Assembly: GCA_028345295.1 (NCBI GenBank)
Contig: JAOMDA010000001.1
Coordinates: forward strand, 62,001-126,000
Length of the DNA: 64,000 bases
Origin: Candidatus Nitrosopelagicus sp.
GTDB lineage: Archaea > Thermoproteota > Nitrososphaeria > Nitrososphaerales > Nitrosopumilaceae
Direction of reading: 5' to 3'
Positions within the stretch are counted from its first letter, which is position 1. Every line of letters begins with the position of its first letter. This document shows positions 1 through 8,911 of the stretch, piece by piece. The notes under the pieces are model-generated. The model was not told the origin of the DNA. It made no database searches and saw nothing but the letters and a program-made list of their open reading frames with translations. A program made the translations under genes and the position numbers.

Positions 1-330
1 GCCTTGAGCAGCGTATTTACCGCTTCTGCCTCTGACGAAGAATGCTCCTGCGATGCCACCGAATATAGCAGCTGCAATTGCAGATGCACCAAGAACACCA
101 TCAGCGTCCATGTATGGAGTACCAGAACCAGCACCTGGGTTATTACCAGCATACTCAACTTTACGTTTTGCTAGTTCTAAGGTGTCTTCAAGAGACATTT
201 TTGGATATGATACACCACCTTCACCACTTCCACCTGTACCACCAGAGCCCATATACTGAGCAAAGGCTGGAGCAGTTGACAGTGATATAATTACCGCAAA
301 TAATGCGCCTAAGAGTAATCTTTTGTACAT
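1..330 (-). CDS. Exported single-pass small protein (3' end cut off)
   Basis: Read on the complement from ATG at 330; 110 codons are visible and the frame is still open at the window edge. Residues 1-25 form a clear signal peptide (MYKRLL..., ending APAFA-Q). A Gly/Ser-rich linker follows, then an amphipathic stretch (LEDTLELAKRKVEYAG) and a hydrophobic segment at about 79-99 followed by Arg residues, so the mature protein is probably anchored by a C-terminal helix. I do not recognise the family. It is divergent from rps15, with a TATA-like element at about 361-370 on the minus strand. Confidence 0.7.
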   Translation of the reverse strand, partial: MYKRLLLGALFAVIISLSTAPAFAQYMGSGGTGGSGEGGVSYPKMSLEDTLELAKRKVEYAGNNPGAGSGTPYMDADGVLGASAIAAAIFGGIAGAFFVRGRSGKYAAQG

Positions 331-390
331 TTGTATCTGAGAATCTGTGGCTAGAGTTATTATTTAACTTTTATCTAATTTGTGTCAAGA

Positions 391-400
391 TACATTTAAT
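391..400 (+). promoter_or_regulatory. TATA box for rps15 operon
   Basis: TACATTTAAT centred about 28 nt before the ATG at 424. This spacing implies a leaderless mRNA beginning at that ATG rather than at the upstream in-frame GTG at 418. Confidence 0.45.
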
Positions 401-423
401 TTTGAACCTAATCAAGCGTGCGT

Positions 424-873
424 ATGGGAAGATTACACACTCATAATCATGGAAAGTCACATTCGATTAGACCAATCGATCTGAAAAAACCTGATTGGAT
501 AACACAAAGTCCAGCTGAGATCGAGGAATTGATTGTAAAATATTCAAAAGATGGTATGACAAGTAGCCAAATAGGGATAAAATTACGAGACCAACATGCA
601 ATCCCTCTTGTAAGACCAATTATCAAAAAAAGAATTTCTCAGGTTCTTGAAGAAAACAAGCTTACACCAGAAATTCCTGAGGACCTAAATAATATTGTAT
701 TAAAAGCAGTTAATTTACAAAAACACCTAAAGGAGAATAAAAGTGACAATAGAAATGTTAGATCCCTTGAGCTAATTGAGGCCAAAGTCCATAGACTTTC
801 AACGCATTACAAGAAGGTAGGAATTCTTCCAAAAAAATGGAAGTATAAATCAGTGGTCGCACAACTAGAATAA
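424..873 (+). CDS. rps15: 30S ribosomal protein S15 (uS15), archaeal type
   Basis: Archaeal/eukaryotic-type S15 of 149 aa, longer than bacterial S15 because of an N-terminal extension (MGRLHTHNHGKSHSIRP) that is diagnostic of the family. The C-terminal half carries the S15 core (NVRSLELIEAKVHRLSTHYKKVG). It binds 16S rRNA in the platform of the small subunit. An in-frame GTG lies two codons upstream at 418; ATG at 424 is preferred because homologues begin with MGRLHTH and the TATA spacing fits. Its stop overlaps the next start (TAATG at 871-875), the conserved archaeal rps15-recJ arrangement. Confidence 0.95.
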   Translation: MGRLHTHNHGKSHSIRPIDLKKPDWITQSPAEIEELIVKYSKDGMTSSQIGIKLRDQHAIPLVRPIIKKRISQVLEENKLTPEIPEDLNNIVLKAVNLQKHLKENKSDNRNVRSLELIEAKVHRLSTHYKKVGILPKKWKYKSVVAQLE

Positions 874-2294
874 TGGGAAAAAAGATTCAAGAATCACTTT
901 CATATTTTGCTGATCGGGTTTCTGATTCAATAAAATCAAATAAGAAAATCTTAGTAACTACCCATATTGATTGTGATGGTCTTACGTCAGGGTCAATTAT
1001 CACAAAGGCTTTGATTAGAAAGGGTGCAAAATGTACTGTTAGAACAACTAATGAATTCAGTCAGACTCTAATCGAAAAAATGCAAAAAGAAACAAGAGAT
1101 TTGCATATTATTACAGACCTTGGAGGTGGTTTTGGAAAAATACTAGATGAAAAACTAGGAGATAATTGGCTTGTCTTGGATCATCATGAAATTCCTGATG
1201 ATGAAATTGATAATAATAGAATTATCAATGCATGGAAATTTGGTTTTGATGGTGGAGTTGAAATTTGTGCAGGAGGAATGACATATCTTGCAGCAGTAGC
1301 ATTAGAAAAAGAAAACCAGGATCTTTCAAGTATTGCAGTAATCTCAGCATTAGGTGATAGACAAGATCAGGGTGAAAAAAAATCATTTACAGGAAAAAAC
1401 TTGGAAATTGCAAGAACAGCCAAAAGTTTAGGATTAGTAGATATTGATTTAGATTTACTTTTAGTTGGTCGAGAAACAAGACCACTTTCAGATGCTCTTG
1501 CATTTACCTCACAACCATTTATCGAGGGCTTGACATGGAATAGAAGTGCATGCCTATCAATTCTAAATTCTGCAGGAATTAGACTCAAAGAAGGTGCAAG
1601 ATGGAGAGTTACTGCAGACTTGGAACAAGATGAAAAACGGGATATTATTGAGGCTATAACTAAATTTGCTCAAGGCAAAAATGCAACACAGATTATGAAT
1701 GATTTGATTGGATTTACATATACATTCCCAAGGGAGGATAGGCGAAGTTTTCTTAGAGATGGTAGAGAGTTTTCTACTATGTTAAATTCTTGTGGACGGA
1801 TTAGTAGATCTGGTGTTGGAATATCAATTTGTATGGGCGATAGAAATAAGATGCTAGAAGAAGGCAAAAAAATACTTGCTGAATATCGTGGCATGATTAG
1901 AAATTACATGAATGTCTTATCGAATGAACGCTGGAGAATGAGCAATTCAGAAAATTATGTGATGGTAAATGGAGAGGGACTTGTACCTGAAACAATGACT
2001 GGAACAATAACTTCACTTATTGCAGGTTCTCCCAAAAATTCTGGAAAGATAGTTATTTTGAGAACAGATGGGGCTGAAGGAACAATCAAGTTTTCATCAA
2101 GAAAATCAATGGATTGTAAATCAGACGTAAATCTGAGTGTGTTAATGAGAGATGGTGCAGTGAAATTTGATGGTATTGGTGGAGGTCATAATGCTGCTGC
2201 AGGAGCTAAAATAACTAAAGACAAATTAGATGAGTTTCTAGACTATATTGAAGAAAATGTCTCTAAATTGCAAGTTACAGATATCGATCAATAA
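873..2294 (+). CDS. DHH-family phosphoesterase, archaeal RecJ/GAN-type nuclease
   Basis: 473 aa. Motif I is seen as THIDCDG (about 30-36) and the family signature DHH at 103-105 (VLDHHEIP); a GGGHNAAAGA motif near the C-terminus is the DHHA1 glycine motif. Archaeal members act as single-strand 5'-3' exonucleases and one paralogue (GAN) associates with GINS at the replication fork. Which paralogue this is cannot be decided from sequence alone. It starts within the rps15 stop (TAATG) and its end overlaps pcc1, so it is translationally coupled on both sides. Confidence 0.9.
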   Translation: MGKKIQESLSYFADRVSDSIKSNKKILVTTHIDCDGLTSGSIITKALIRKGAKCTVRTTNEFSQTLIEKMQKETRDLHIITDLGGGFGKILDEKLGDNWLVLDHHEIPDDEIDNNRIINAWKFGFDGGVEICAGGMTYLAAVALEKENQDLSSIAVISALGDRQDQGEKKSFTGKNLEIARTAKSLGLVDIDLDLLLVGRETRPLSDALAFTSQPFIEGLTWNRSACLSILNSAGIRLKEGARWRVTADLEQDEKRDIIEAITKFAQGKNATQIMNDLIGFTYTFPREDRRSFLRDGREFSTMLNSCGRISRSGVGISICMGDRNKMLEEGKKILAEYRGMIRNYMNVLSNERWRMSNSENYVMVNGEGLVPETMTGTITSLIAGSPKNSGKIVILRTDGAEGTIKFSSRKSMDCKSDVNLSVLMRDGAVKFDGIGGGHNAAAGAKITKDKLDEFLDYIEENVSKLQVTDIDQ

Positions 2295-2499
2295 TATTTC
2301 TGAAAAAAAGGCAGAGACGGTCAAAAAAGCTCTGGAACCAGATAATATCAATTTTCCAAAAGATCTTTCATTAAAAGTAGAAAAAATTGATAACAAACTT
2401 GTTTTTAATTTTCAAAACAACGGTAATATGAAGAAGTTAATCTCTACAGTAGATGAAGTACTTGAACATGTACACATTGCACTTGAGGTAATAAAATAA
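2257..2499 (+). CDS. pcc1: KEOPS complex subunit Pcc1
   Basis: 80 aa from ATG 2257, overlapping the recJ end by 38 nt; a TTG at 2248 would add three residues. Pcc1 is the dimerising subunit of KEOPS, which makes N6-threonylcarbamoyl-A37 in ANN-decoding tRNAs. The size, the alternation of short strands and the ending VDEVLEHVHIALEVI fit the Pcc1/CTAG fold. Bud32, another KEOPS subunit, lies at the far right of this window; Kae1 is not seen. Its stop overlaps the serS start (TAATG). Confidence 0.8.
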   Translation: MSLNCKLQISINNISEKKAETVKKALEPDNINFPKDLSLKVEKIDNKLVFNFQNNGNMKKLISTVDEVLEHVHIALEVIK

Positions 2500-3761
2500 T
2501 GCTTGATCCAAAAATTATCAGAGACGAACCGGAAAAAATTAAAAAAATGCTAGAAGATAGAGCACTTGATTTTGACTTTGATAAAATGCTAGAATTTGAC
2601 AAAAAAAGAAGAGACCTGATAAAATCAACTGATGATCTCCGTAAAAAAAGAAATGAAATGTCAATTGCAATTGGTAAGGCAAAAAAATCAAACGAAGATG
2701 CACCAAACCTCCTTAATGAAATGAGGAAAATCTCAAAGGAACTTGATGAACTTGAACAATCACAAAAATCTGTTGAATCAAGTTACACAAATCTTGCATT
2801 ATCAATACCGAATATGATTCATAAATCAGTTCCAATTGGACCTGATGAATCTGCCAATGTAGAGATTAGAAAATGGGGAGATATACCAAATTTTGATTTT
2901 GATGTAAAAGGTCATGAAGAAATAACTGAAAAACTAGACCTTCTTGATATTAAAAGAGCATCTAAAATTGCAGGTGCTAGATTTTACTTTCTCAAAGGTG
3001 ATTTAGTAAGACTTGCTCATGCAGTAACTGCATTTGCATCTGATTTCTTATCAGAAAAAGGTTACAAGTTGATACAGCCTCCCTATATGATTAATAAAAA
3101 ATCCATGGAAGGAGCTGTAATAGCAGATGATATGTCAGATGTGATTTACGAGATTCAGGAGGATAAACTCTTTCTAATTGGTACATCTGAGCATGCAATT
3201 GCATCTATGTATTCAGATGAAATCATAGATGGAAAATCTCTTCCAGACAGATTTGGCTCTATTAGTCCCTGTTTCAGACGGGAAGCTGGTGCACATGGAA
3301 AAGATCAAAAAGGAATTTTCAGAGTTCACCAATTTGAAAAATTTGAACAATTTGTTTTTACAAAACCAGAAGATTCAGAAAGTGAACAAGAAAAAATGAT
3401 TGGATATACTGAAGAATTTTATCAGAAACTTGGAATTCCGTACAGAGTTGTGTTACTTTCAAGTGGGGATATGGGTAAGGTTGCTGCTAAAACATATGAT
3501 GTTGAGGCTTGGATGCCAGGTCAAAATGCGTACAGAGAAATCTGCTCTGTATCAAACTGTTTTGATTTCCAAGCAAGAAGATTAATGATAAGATTTCGTG
3601 ATAAAACAAACGAAGAAACACAATACGTCCATACATTAAATGGAACATTGGTAGCAATAGAAAGAACATTGGTAGCAATAATAGAAAACTTTCAAACAAG
3701 TGATGGTCACATTATAGTACCAGAAGTTTTACAGAAATATTTAGGATGCAGCAAAATTTAG
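2499..3761 (+). CDS. serS: Serine--tRNA ligase
   Basis: 420 aa, standard (non-methanogen) class II SerRS. The N-terminal 110 residues form the charged coiled-coil arm that grips the tRNA-Ser variable arm (KKRRDLIKSTDDLRKKRNEM). Class II motifs follow: the motif 2 region around CFRREAGAHGKDQKGIFRVHQFEKFEQ and motif 3 near the C-terminus (NGTLVAIERTLVAIIENFQ). It charges tRNA-Ser with serine. Last gene of the rps15-recJ-pcc1-serS transcript, coupled by a 1-nt overlap. Confidence 0.95.
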   Translation: MLDPKIIRDEPEKIKKMLEDRALDFDFDKMLEFDKKRRDLIKSTDDLRKKRNEMSIAIGKAKKSNEDAPNLLNEMRKISKELDELEQSQKSVESSYTNLALSIPNMIHKSVPIGPDESANVEIRKWGDIPNFDFDVKGHEEITEKLDLLDIKRASKIAGARFYFLKGDLVRLAHAVTAFASDFLSEKGYKLIQPPYMINKKSMEGAVIADDMSDVIYEIQEDKLFLIGTSEHAIASMYSDEIIDGKSLPDRFGSISPCFRREAGAHGKDQKGIFRVHQFEKFEQFVFTKPEDSESEQEKMIGYTEEFYQKLGIPYRVVLLSSGDMGKVAAKTYDVEAWMPGQNAYREICSVSNCFDFQARRLMIRFRDKTNEETQYVHTLNGTLVAIERTLVAIIENFQTSDGHIIVPEVLQKYLGCSKI

Positions 3762-3769
3762 CCAGAACA

Positions 3770-3779
3770 GTTTATATTC
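3770..3779 (+). promoter_or_regulatory. TATA box for rps3ae
   Basis: GTTTATATTC centred 27-28 nt before the TTG start at 3802, consistent with a leaderless transcript. Confidence 0.5.
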
Positions 3780-3801
3780 AGAAAATCTAGGTTGAAGATA
3801 A

Positions 3802-4437
3802 TTGGCACGAAAAGCACGTAAAATCAAAGATAAATGGAAAGAAAAAAAATGGGTTACAGTTATCGCACCTGATGCTTTTAACGATATTTCAATAGGTTAT
3901 ATTCCAATTACAGATGACGAAAAAGCAAAAGGTAGAGTATTGGAAGTTACATTACACGACATTTTAAAGGGTGACCCATCTCAACACCAATATAAGATAT
4001 TTTTCCAAATTGAAAAAGTTGTTGATGAAAAAGCAAAAACAATTTTCAAAAAATTTGAATATTCAAAAGAATTTTTACGCAGTTTAATCAGAAGAGGTTC
4101 TTCAAAAATCAATTTTATAATAGATGTTAAAACAAAAGATGGAAATACATTTAGAATTAAAATTATTGCACTAACTTATAGACAACTAAATACATCAAGA
4201 CAGAGACAATTACGTTTAATTGCAAAGAATATAATTGAAAAAACAATACCACAGATGGAATTAGATGAATTTGTACAAGCGACTTGTTATGGAAAGATAA
4301 ATGCTGAGATAATGGCATCTGCAAAAAAAATTGTCAGATTGAGACATGTTGGATTGGAAAGAGTTAAACTCATCGAAACTGCTTCAGCACAAACTATACT
4401 ATTAGAGGCAAAAACTCCTAAGACTGAAAATAACTAG
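3802..4437 (+). CDS. rps3ae: 30S ribosomal protein S3Ae (eS1)
   Basis: 211 aa, start TTG. An N-terminal basic run (ARKARKIKDKWKEKKWV) leads into the S3Ae core, with VTVIAPDAFNDISIGY as a recognisable family segment. S3Ae is an archaeal/eukaryotic-specific small-subunit protein near the mRNA exit. The TTG start is supported by the TATA spacing and by the family N-terminus. The neighbouring exosome-associated gene follows after 11 nt, so they are probably co-transcribed. Confidence 0.95.
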   Translation: MARKARKIKDKWKEKKWVTVIAPDAFNDISIGYIPITDDEKAKGRVLEVTLHDILKGDPSQHQYKIFFQIEKVVDEKAKTIFKKFEYSKEFLRSLIRRGSSKINFIIDVKTKDGNTFRIKIIALTYRQLNTSRQRQLRLIAKNIIEKTIPQMELDEFVQATCYGKINAEIMASAKKIVRLRHVGLERVKLIETASAQTILLEAKTPKTENN

Positions 4438-4448
4438 TATTTATTTAC

Positions 4449-4877
4449 ATGCCAAACCAAATTAAATCTAAAATACAAATCATTATTCATGGAACAGATG
4501 ATTCTGAAAAAATTATAAAATCACTAAATAATTTATTTAATATAAATTCTGATGATTTTACAATTCAAAATTTGACAGGACATTTTGAAAATCCACTTAC
4601 AGTATTAACATTAGTAATGAAAAAACAAATTTCTGAAGACTTTGTATCAATACTTTTTTCAAAAATGAAAAAAAATGATCTTGAAACAATTTCTGAAACT
4701 CTTAATGAACAACTTAGTAGTGATGGTCTAAAAATTAGAATTAGTAAGCAGAAATTAATCATGGGTAAAATAATTCTGGAAAATAAGGATGCAGTTAAGA
4801 TTACAATTACAATACCAGTTTATGTAAAAAAGAATCTTGCAAAGATCTATCGCCAAACTCTCAAAATTCCAGAATAG
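4449..4877 (+). CDS. COG1325-type RNA-binding protein (exosome-associated)
   Basis: 142 aa. Size, conserved NPLTVLTL segment and the ending KITITIPVYVKKNLAKIYRQTLKI match the archaeal COG1325 family, predicted RNA-binding proteins of dsRBD-like fold often encoded near exosome or ribosomal genes. Biochemical role is not established. It follows rps3ae closely and is followed by an independent small RNA unit. Confidence 0.7.
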   Translation: MPNQIKSKIQIIIHGTDDSEKIIKSLNNLFNINSDDFTIQNLTGHFENPLTVLTLVMKKQISEDFVSILFSKMKKNDLETISETLNEQLSSDGLKIRISKQKLIMGKIILENKDAVKITITIPVYVKKNLAKIYRQTLKIPE

Positions 4878-4887
4878 ACAGATATCA

Positions 4888-4897
4888 CTTAAAAATA
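4888..4897 (+). promoter_or_regulatory. TATA box for small RNA unit
   Basis: CTTAAAAATA lying about 25 nt before the point where GC-rich RNA-like sequence starts (about 4917). It lies after the stop of the upstream gene at 4877. Confidence 0.45.
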
Positions 4898-4916
4898 TTC
4901 AAAGTGTATTACATAA

Positions 4917-4990
4917 GGGAATGAGGAAATAAAAGCCGCTCCAGTCTGAGTGCCAAGCGCTGATGATGCCGCGACGAACCGACCCAATTT
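4917..4990 (+). ncRNA. Candidate C/D-box guide sRNA
   Basis: A strongly GC-rich island in an AT-rich intergenic region. Box-like elements appear in the canonical order: C-like ATGAGGA (4921-4927; RTGATGA with one mismatch), D' CTGA (4946-4949), C' CTGATGA (4960-4966; first base not purine) and D-like CCGA (4979-4982; one mismatch). The two intervals before D' and D are 18 and 12 nt, right for guide segments. A TATA box stands upstream and a T-rich stretch (4988-5006) downstream, while the next gene has its own TATA, so this is its own transcription unit. No open reading frame fits. The rRNA or tRNA target was not identified. Confidence 0.5.
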
Positions 4991-5006
4991 TATTAATTTC
5001 TTTTTT
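4988..5006 (+). terminator. T-rich terminator of small RNA unit
   Basis: Pyrimidine/T-rich run with a final TTTTTT at 5001-5006, typical of archaeal intrinsic termination, directly after the GC-rich RNA candidate. Confidence 0.4.
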
Positions 5007-5012
5007 ATGATT

Positions 5013-5022
5013 GTTTTAAATA
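5013..5022 (+). promoter_or_regulatory. TATA box for geranylgeranyl reductase
   Basis: GTTTTAAATA centred about 27 nt before the TTG at 5045; fits a leaderless mRNA. Confidence 0.5.
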
Positions 5023-5044
5023 CGGAACAGACACAGGAAATTTA

Positions 5045-6505
5045 TTGGAACCAGATTTTGATGTAATAGTTGCCGGTGGTGGCTTAACTGGAACAATTGC
5101 AGCACAAGCAATTTCTTATTATTCAAAACAAAATTTGAAAATTCTTGTAGTAGACAGAAATCCAGAACATTTACCTGGAAGAAAATCAGCACCTGGATGG
5201 ACATGTGGAGATGCATGTTCAAAAGAAGCTGTTGATTATATGACTGAAAGAATTAAGGTGCCATGGACTAGACCAGAAATTGAACATGATGTGAAAGGAG
5301 TTATGGCATTTTCCCCTGACTACGAAACTGCAATTCCATTTGATGGTGCAGGATATATGCTAAATAGACAAAAACTTCCAGAAATCCAAAATGCCAGAAC
5401 AAAAAAGATGGGAGTTGAATTTGATTTTGAGATCAATCTTTCAGGATTGATTTATGATGGAACACAAGTTGTAGGGATACAAGGAGTAGATTATAAAACA
5501 AAACAACCATACAAAAAAACTGCCAAATTAGTAGTAGATGCAACAGGAATTACATCTATGTTAAGAAATCAATTAGAAAATTCTACAAAGGTAGAAAGAA
5601 AAATTGATAGAAGAGATGTCGAATCAACTGGAAGACATATTATGTATTTTGAGCAAGGAGAGAATGATTTAGCACAATTTGATCCAGATTATTGTATAAT
5701 TCATTTAGATCAAGATATTGCACCTGGAGGATATGGATGGGTATTTCCTAAAGGAGATAATAAAGTCAATATTGGATTAGGAGTTGAAAAATCGATTCTA
5801 GAACAACGAAATAAGAGATTAGGAAAATCAGATAATGTTGCATCATTAATGAAAGAATATCTTGAACGAAACAAGGCAATTAAAAATGCAAAATTATCTG
5901 AAGATGCAGGAGACATACATAACAATACAGGAGTTTATCAAGTCTCAGTAAGAAGACAAAATGATTGTTTAGTTTCAGGAGGATACATGCTAGTTGGAGA
6001 TTCAGCATGGATGCCAAAGCCTATAGATGCAGGTGGTATTGGACCAGCTCTTATTGCAGGAACAATTCTTGGAAATAATGTTGCACATGCAATTGAAGCA
6101 AATGATGTTTCAGAAGCAAGTTTGTGGCAATATAATATAGATTTCATTAAAGAATATGGATACAAAACTGCTGGACTAGAACTTTTTAGACGACTTGTAC
6201 AAACTATGACAAATGAACAAATTAGTTATGGTATGAAACACTTTTTGGGAAATCTTGATGTCGAGGCAATCAGTAAAGGAGAACATCCAGATTTTACAGG
6301 TCTTGGGAAAATTGGAATGATAATTAGAGGTGCAATGAACAAGACAGTTGCTAGTGGACTCAAATATACATCAGGTCAAAATCAGTGGTTAGTAGATCAT
6401 TATTACAATTATCCAAAAGATCCATCTGGATTTGATGAATGGAATAAAGCGTTACACAAAACTCTAGACGAGTCTTATGTAAAGATAGCATCATTTGCAA
6501 ATTAG
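5045..6505 (+). CDS. Geranylgeranyl reductase family FAD flavoprotein
   Basis: 486 aa, start TTG. The N-terminal FAD Rossmann motif is DVIVAGGGLTGTIAA (about 6-20), followed by a long FAD-binding core; GDSAWMPKPIDAGGIGPAL is the second FAD motif of this family. Members hydrogenate geranylgeranyl chains of archaeal ether lipids or of GGPP and quinones, so a membrane-lipid or quinone role is inferred. The exact substrate cannot be told. It has its own TATA box, and the MoxR-like gene follows 40 nt downstream. Confidence 0.85.
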   Translation: MEPDFDVIVAGGGLTGTIAAQAISYYSKQNLKILVVDRNPEHLPGRKSAPGWTCGDACSKEAVDYMTERIKVPWTRPEIEHDVKGVMAFSPDYETAIPFDGAGYMLNRQKLPEIQNARTKKMGVEFDFEINLSGLIYDGTQVVGIQGVDYKTKQPYKKTAKLVVDATGITSMLRNQLENSTKVERKIDRRDVESTGRHIMYFEQGENDLAQFDPDYCIIHLDQDIAPGGYGWVFPKGDNKVNIGLGVEKSILEQRNKRLGKSDNVASLMKEYLERNKAIKNAKLSEDAGDIHNNTGVYQVSVRRQNDCLVSGGYMLVGDSAWMPKPIDAGGIGPALIAGTILGNNVAHAIEANDVSEASLWQYNIDFIKEYGYKTAGLELFRRLVQTMTNEQISYGMKHFLGNLDVEAISKGEHPDFTGLGKIGMIIRGAMNKTVASGLKYTSGQNQWLVDHYYNYPKDPSGFDEWNKALHKTLDESYVKIASFAN

Positions 6506-6545
6506 ATCTAATCTTAAATAAAGTGAAAAATCAAGCAATTATACA

Positions 6546-7343
6546 ATGATGGAAGAGCAACAATATTTAGACTGGAATAATTCTTTTAAGACTTTAGATA
6601 AAGCACATGAACAAGGAATTTTTGTTCTTATAATAGGTCCAAAAGGAACTGGAAAAACTAGTCTAGTTAGAGAATATGCAAAAAGAAAATCAAAACAACT
6701 GGAATCAATCAACTTCAGCTTAAGAACCAGGGAAAGTCATCTTGTAGGAACAAAAAATCTTACTGAAGGAACTATTGGATTTGATGAGGGTATTCTTGTT
6801 AAATCAATGAAGGAAGGAAATATGCTTTATCTTGATGAGATAAATGCAGCAGAAGCAGATGTTCTATTAAGATTAGATGAGGCGCTGGATGATAGAAGGC
6901 AATTGGTTCTAAAAGAATCAGATGGAGAAACTATTAAAGCAAAAGAATCTTGGTATGTAATTGCAACAATTAATCCCCTAACACATGTCGGAACAAAAGA
7001 ACTTCCACCACAACTTTTGAGTAGATTTCCTGTGAGATTAAGACTTGATTATCCACCAGAGGAAATAGAATTTGAAATAGTAAAAAAACATGTTCCAAAT
7101 ACAGATGAACAATCTACAAAACAAGGAATTAAACTGGCAAACACACTAAGACAGGCAGCTGCAGTTGAAGAATTATACTATTCACCATCTCTACGTGAAA
7201 CTATTGCATATGCAAAATTAGTTCAAAATGAAACTACGCCAAAAGATGCAGCTCAAATAGTATTTGGAAATGTATATGCACAATGGGGAAGTATTGAAGT
7301 ACAAAAAGTAAATGACATTATTACCTCTATGTATGAAAAATAA
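6546..7343 (+). CDS. MoxR/NorQ-like AAA+ ATPase
   Basis: 265 aa. Walker A GPKGTGKT at 31-38, Walker B LYLDE about 97-101, sensor-1 region ATINP and an arginine-finger region (LLSRFPVRLRLDYPP). Such ATPases work with a VWA-domain partner to activate or load cofactors into metalloenzymes (NorQ/NorD, CbbQ/CbbO, CobS/CobT chelatase). The partner gene overlaps its stop (TAATG at 7341-7345), the standard pairing. The client protein is unknown. Confidence 0.9.
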   Translation: MMEEQQYLDWNNSFKTLDKAHEQGIFVLIIGPKGTGKTSLVREYAKRKSKQLESINFSLRTRESHLVGTKNLTEGTIGFDEGILVKSMKEGNMLYLDEINAAEADVLLRLDEALDDRRQLVLKESDGETIKAKESWYVIATINPLTHVGTKELPPQLLSRFPVRLRLDYPPEEIEFEIVKKHVPNTDEQSTKQGIKLANTLRQAAAVEELYYSPSLRETIAYAKLVQNETTPKDAAQIVFGNVYAQWGSIEVQKVNDIITSMYEK

Positions 7344-8911
7344 TGTCATCGTTTTCACTACGTAATGATACCCTAATTGAAATAGCAACATTTCTAGTTA
7401 GAAGATGGTCAGAAAATGATAAAATCACTGTAGAATTCTCAAACAAAAAAACAAATGAAACTAGAATGAAGGAGAATAGAGTTATTTTAATTCCATTTTT
7501 AGATTATAACGGAGATGAATTTGGAAGGTATAGACAATTTAGAACAGCTACATGGTACGAAGCAATGCGCATCAATCATTGTAATAAAATTTTGTCAAAT
7601 GATCATGCCTTTGGGTTCATCCTAAACACTATTGAAAGAAGAAGAATCGAACTTCTAGGAAGGAAAGTTTGGCGTGGAATGGATAATGAGTTAATCTTTA
7701 ACTATACGTGGCAGTGGATTTACAGACCACTACTAAATAATGTACTAGGAAAGGCAAGGATAGTAGAAGCATTTTACCAGTATTTTTTATTTGGTGATAT
7801 TAAAGGAGAAATTCAGCCAAGTCATTTTGAAAAGGTCAAAAAAGCAGAAGAATATGCAAAAACAATACTGGATAAATCATTAGAAAATGATTATGGAACT
7901 GATTGGATTGAAAAAAGCATACCAAAAATATTAACTATGTTAGATATTGATCCACTCATCACAATTCCGTTATCTGTTCCATTAAAAGGTCCAGGAATGT
8001 TGATTCAACCTCAAGATTTTGAAAAAGCAGTACAAAAAATAGTAAAAAATCTAGAAGCTGAAATTGGTAAACTAGATCCAAAAAATGTAATTGAGGGAAA
8101 GGAAATTTCTCAGGAATTTAGTCTAATAAAAGATGAAAACAAGAAAAATGAAAACAAGGGGTTAATTCCGGAAAAAATTGGAATACAAATTCCTGAATCT
8201 ACAAATGTTGATGAAACAAAAATCTATGACCAAGATCTAATTAGTAATTTAAAAAATAAATTCAGAGAATGGAAAACTGGTTGGAAGGAACAACATATGC
8301 GAGAAGGTGATGAATTTGATGAGGAAGCATACATTGAAGGACATGAAAATCCATTTTTTACTGATGTAAAAAAAGCAATAAAATCTAGAATAGTAATACT
8401 ACTTGATCATTCATCAAGTATTACAGATCAACAAACAGAATACAAGAAAACTACAATTGCATTATGTGAAGTTCTAGCTTACCTGAAAGTTAATTTTTCC
8501 GTTTATGCCTTTAACACAGTTGATAGACAAGTTGTATGTTGGTTGGTGAAACCAGAAGATATGAAATGGAATAATTCTTCCGCAAAAAGACTTGCTCAAA
8601 TTTCTGCAAATGGTGGTACGCCTCTAGCAGAAGTTTATGATAGAATGCTACCAGTTTTGGCATCAAAAAAACCCGACATTTTTCTTACATTATCAGATGG
8701 AGAACCATCAGATCCTAATGCATTGAAAATGGTTCTAAAATCATACAAAAATCTAGGTGTAAAAATGACCGCAATTGGAGTTGGTAGAGACACATTCAGT
8801 GCCACCACAATTGCGAATAATCTCAAATACCTTGGCTATGAGAAGGTTTTAGCTGTAAGTAGACTGCCAGATATACCTAATAGAGTTCTTAGCATTCTTT
8901 CAGATTACTGA
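7343..8911 (+). CDS. VWA-domain protein, partner of the MoxR-like ATPase
   Basis: 522 aa. The N-terminal 200 residues are helical and resemble CobT/NorD-type subunits; a charged, low-complexity linker spans about 260-330. The VWA domain begins near 348 with the MIDAS motif DHSSS (Asp about 354) and continues with LSDGEPSD and GGTPLAE. VWA/MoxR pairs remodel a client enzyme. Start and stop both overlap neighbours (TAATG and TGATG), so the AAA-VWA-CWC trio is a tight operon. Candidate clients include a cobalt or copper enzyme, but nothing here settles it. Confidence 0.88.
   Translation: MSSFSLRNDTLIEIATFLVRRWSENDKITVEFSNKKTNETRMKENRVILIPFLDYNGDEFGRYRQFRTATWYEAMRINHCNKILSNDHAFGFILNTIERRRIELLGRKVWRGMDNELIFNYTWQWIYRPLLNNVLGKARIVEAFYQYFLFGDIKGEIQPSHFEKVKKAEEYAKTILDKSLENDYGTDWIEKSIPKILTMLDIDPLITIPLSVPLKGPGMLIQPQDFEKAVQKIVKNLEAEIGKLDPKNVIEGKEISQEFSLIKDENKKNENKGLIPEKIGIQIPESTNVDETKIYDQDLISNLKNKFREWKTGWKEQHMREGDEFDEEAYIEGHENPFFTDVKKAIKSRIVILLDHSSSITDQQTEYKKTTIALCEVLAYLKVNFSVYAFNTVDRQVVCWLVKPEDMKWNNSSAKRLAQISANGGTPLAEVYDRMLPVLASKKPDIFLTLSDGEPSDPNALKMVLKSYKNLGVKMTAIGVGRDTFSATTIANNLKYLGYEKVLAVSRLPDIPNRVLSILSDY

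Noticed and set aside
4917-4990. SRP RNA, RNase P RNA, tRNA or riboswitch
   Set aside because: Too short for SRP or RNase P RNA, no cloverleaf, and the downstream gene has its own TATA box so the element is not in its leader.
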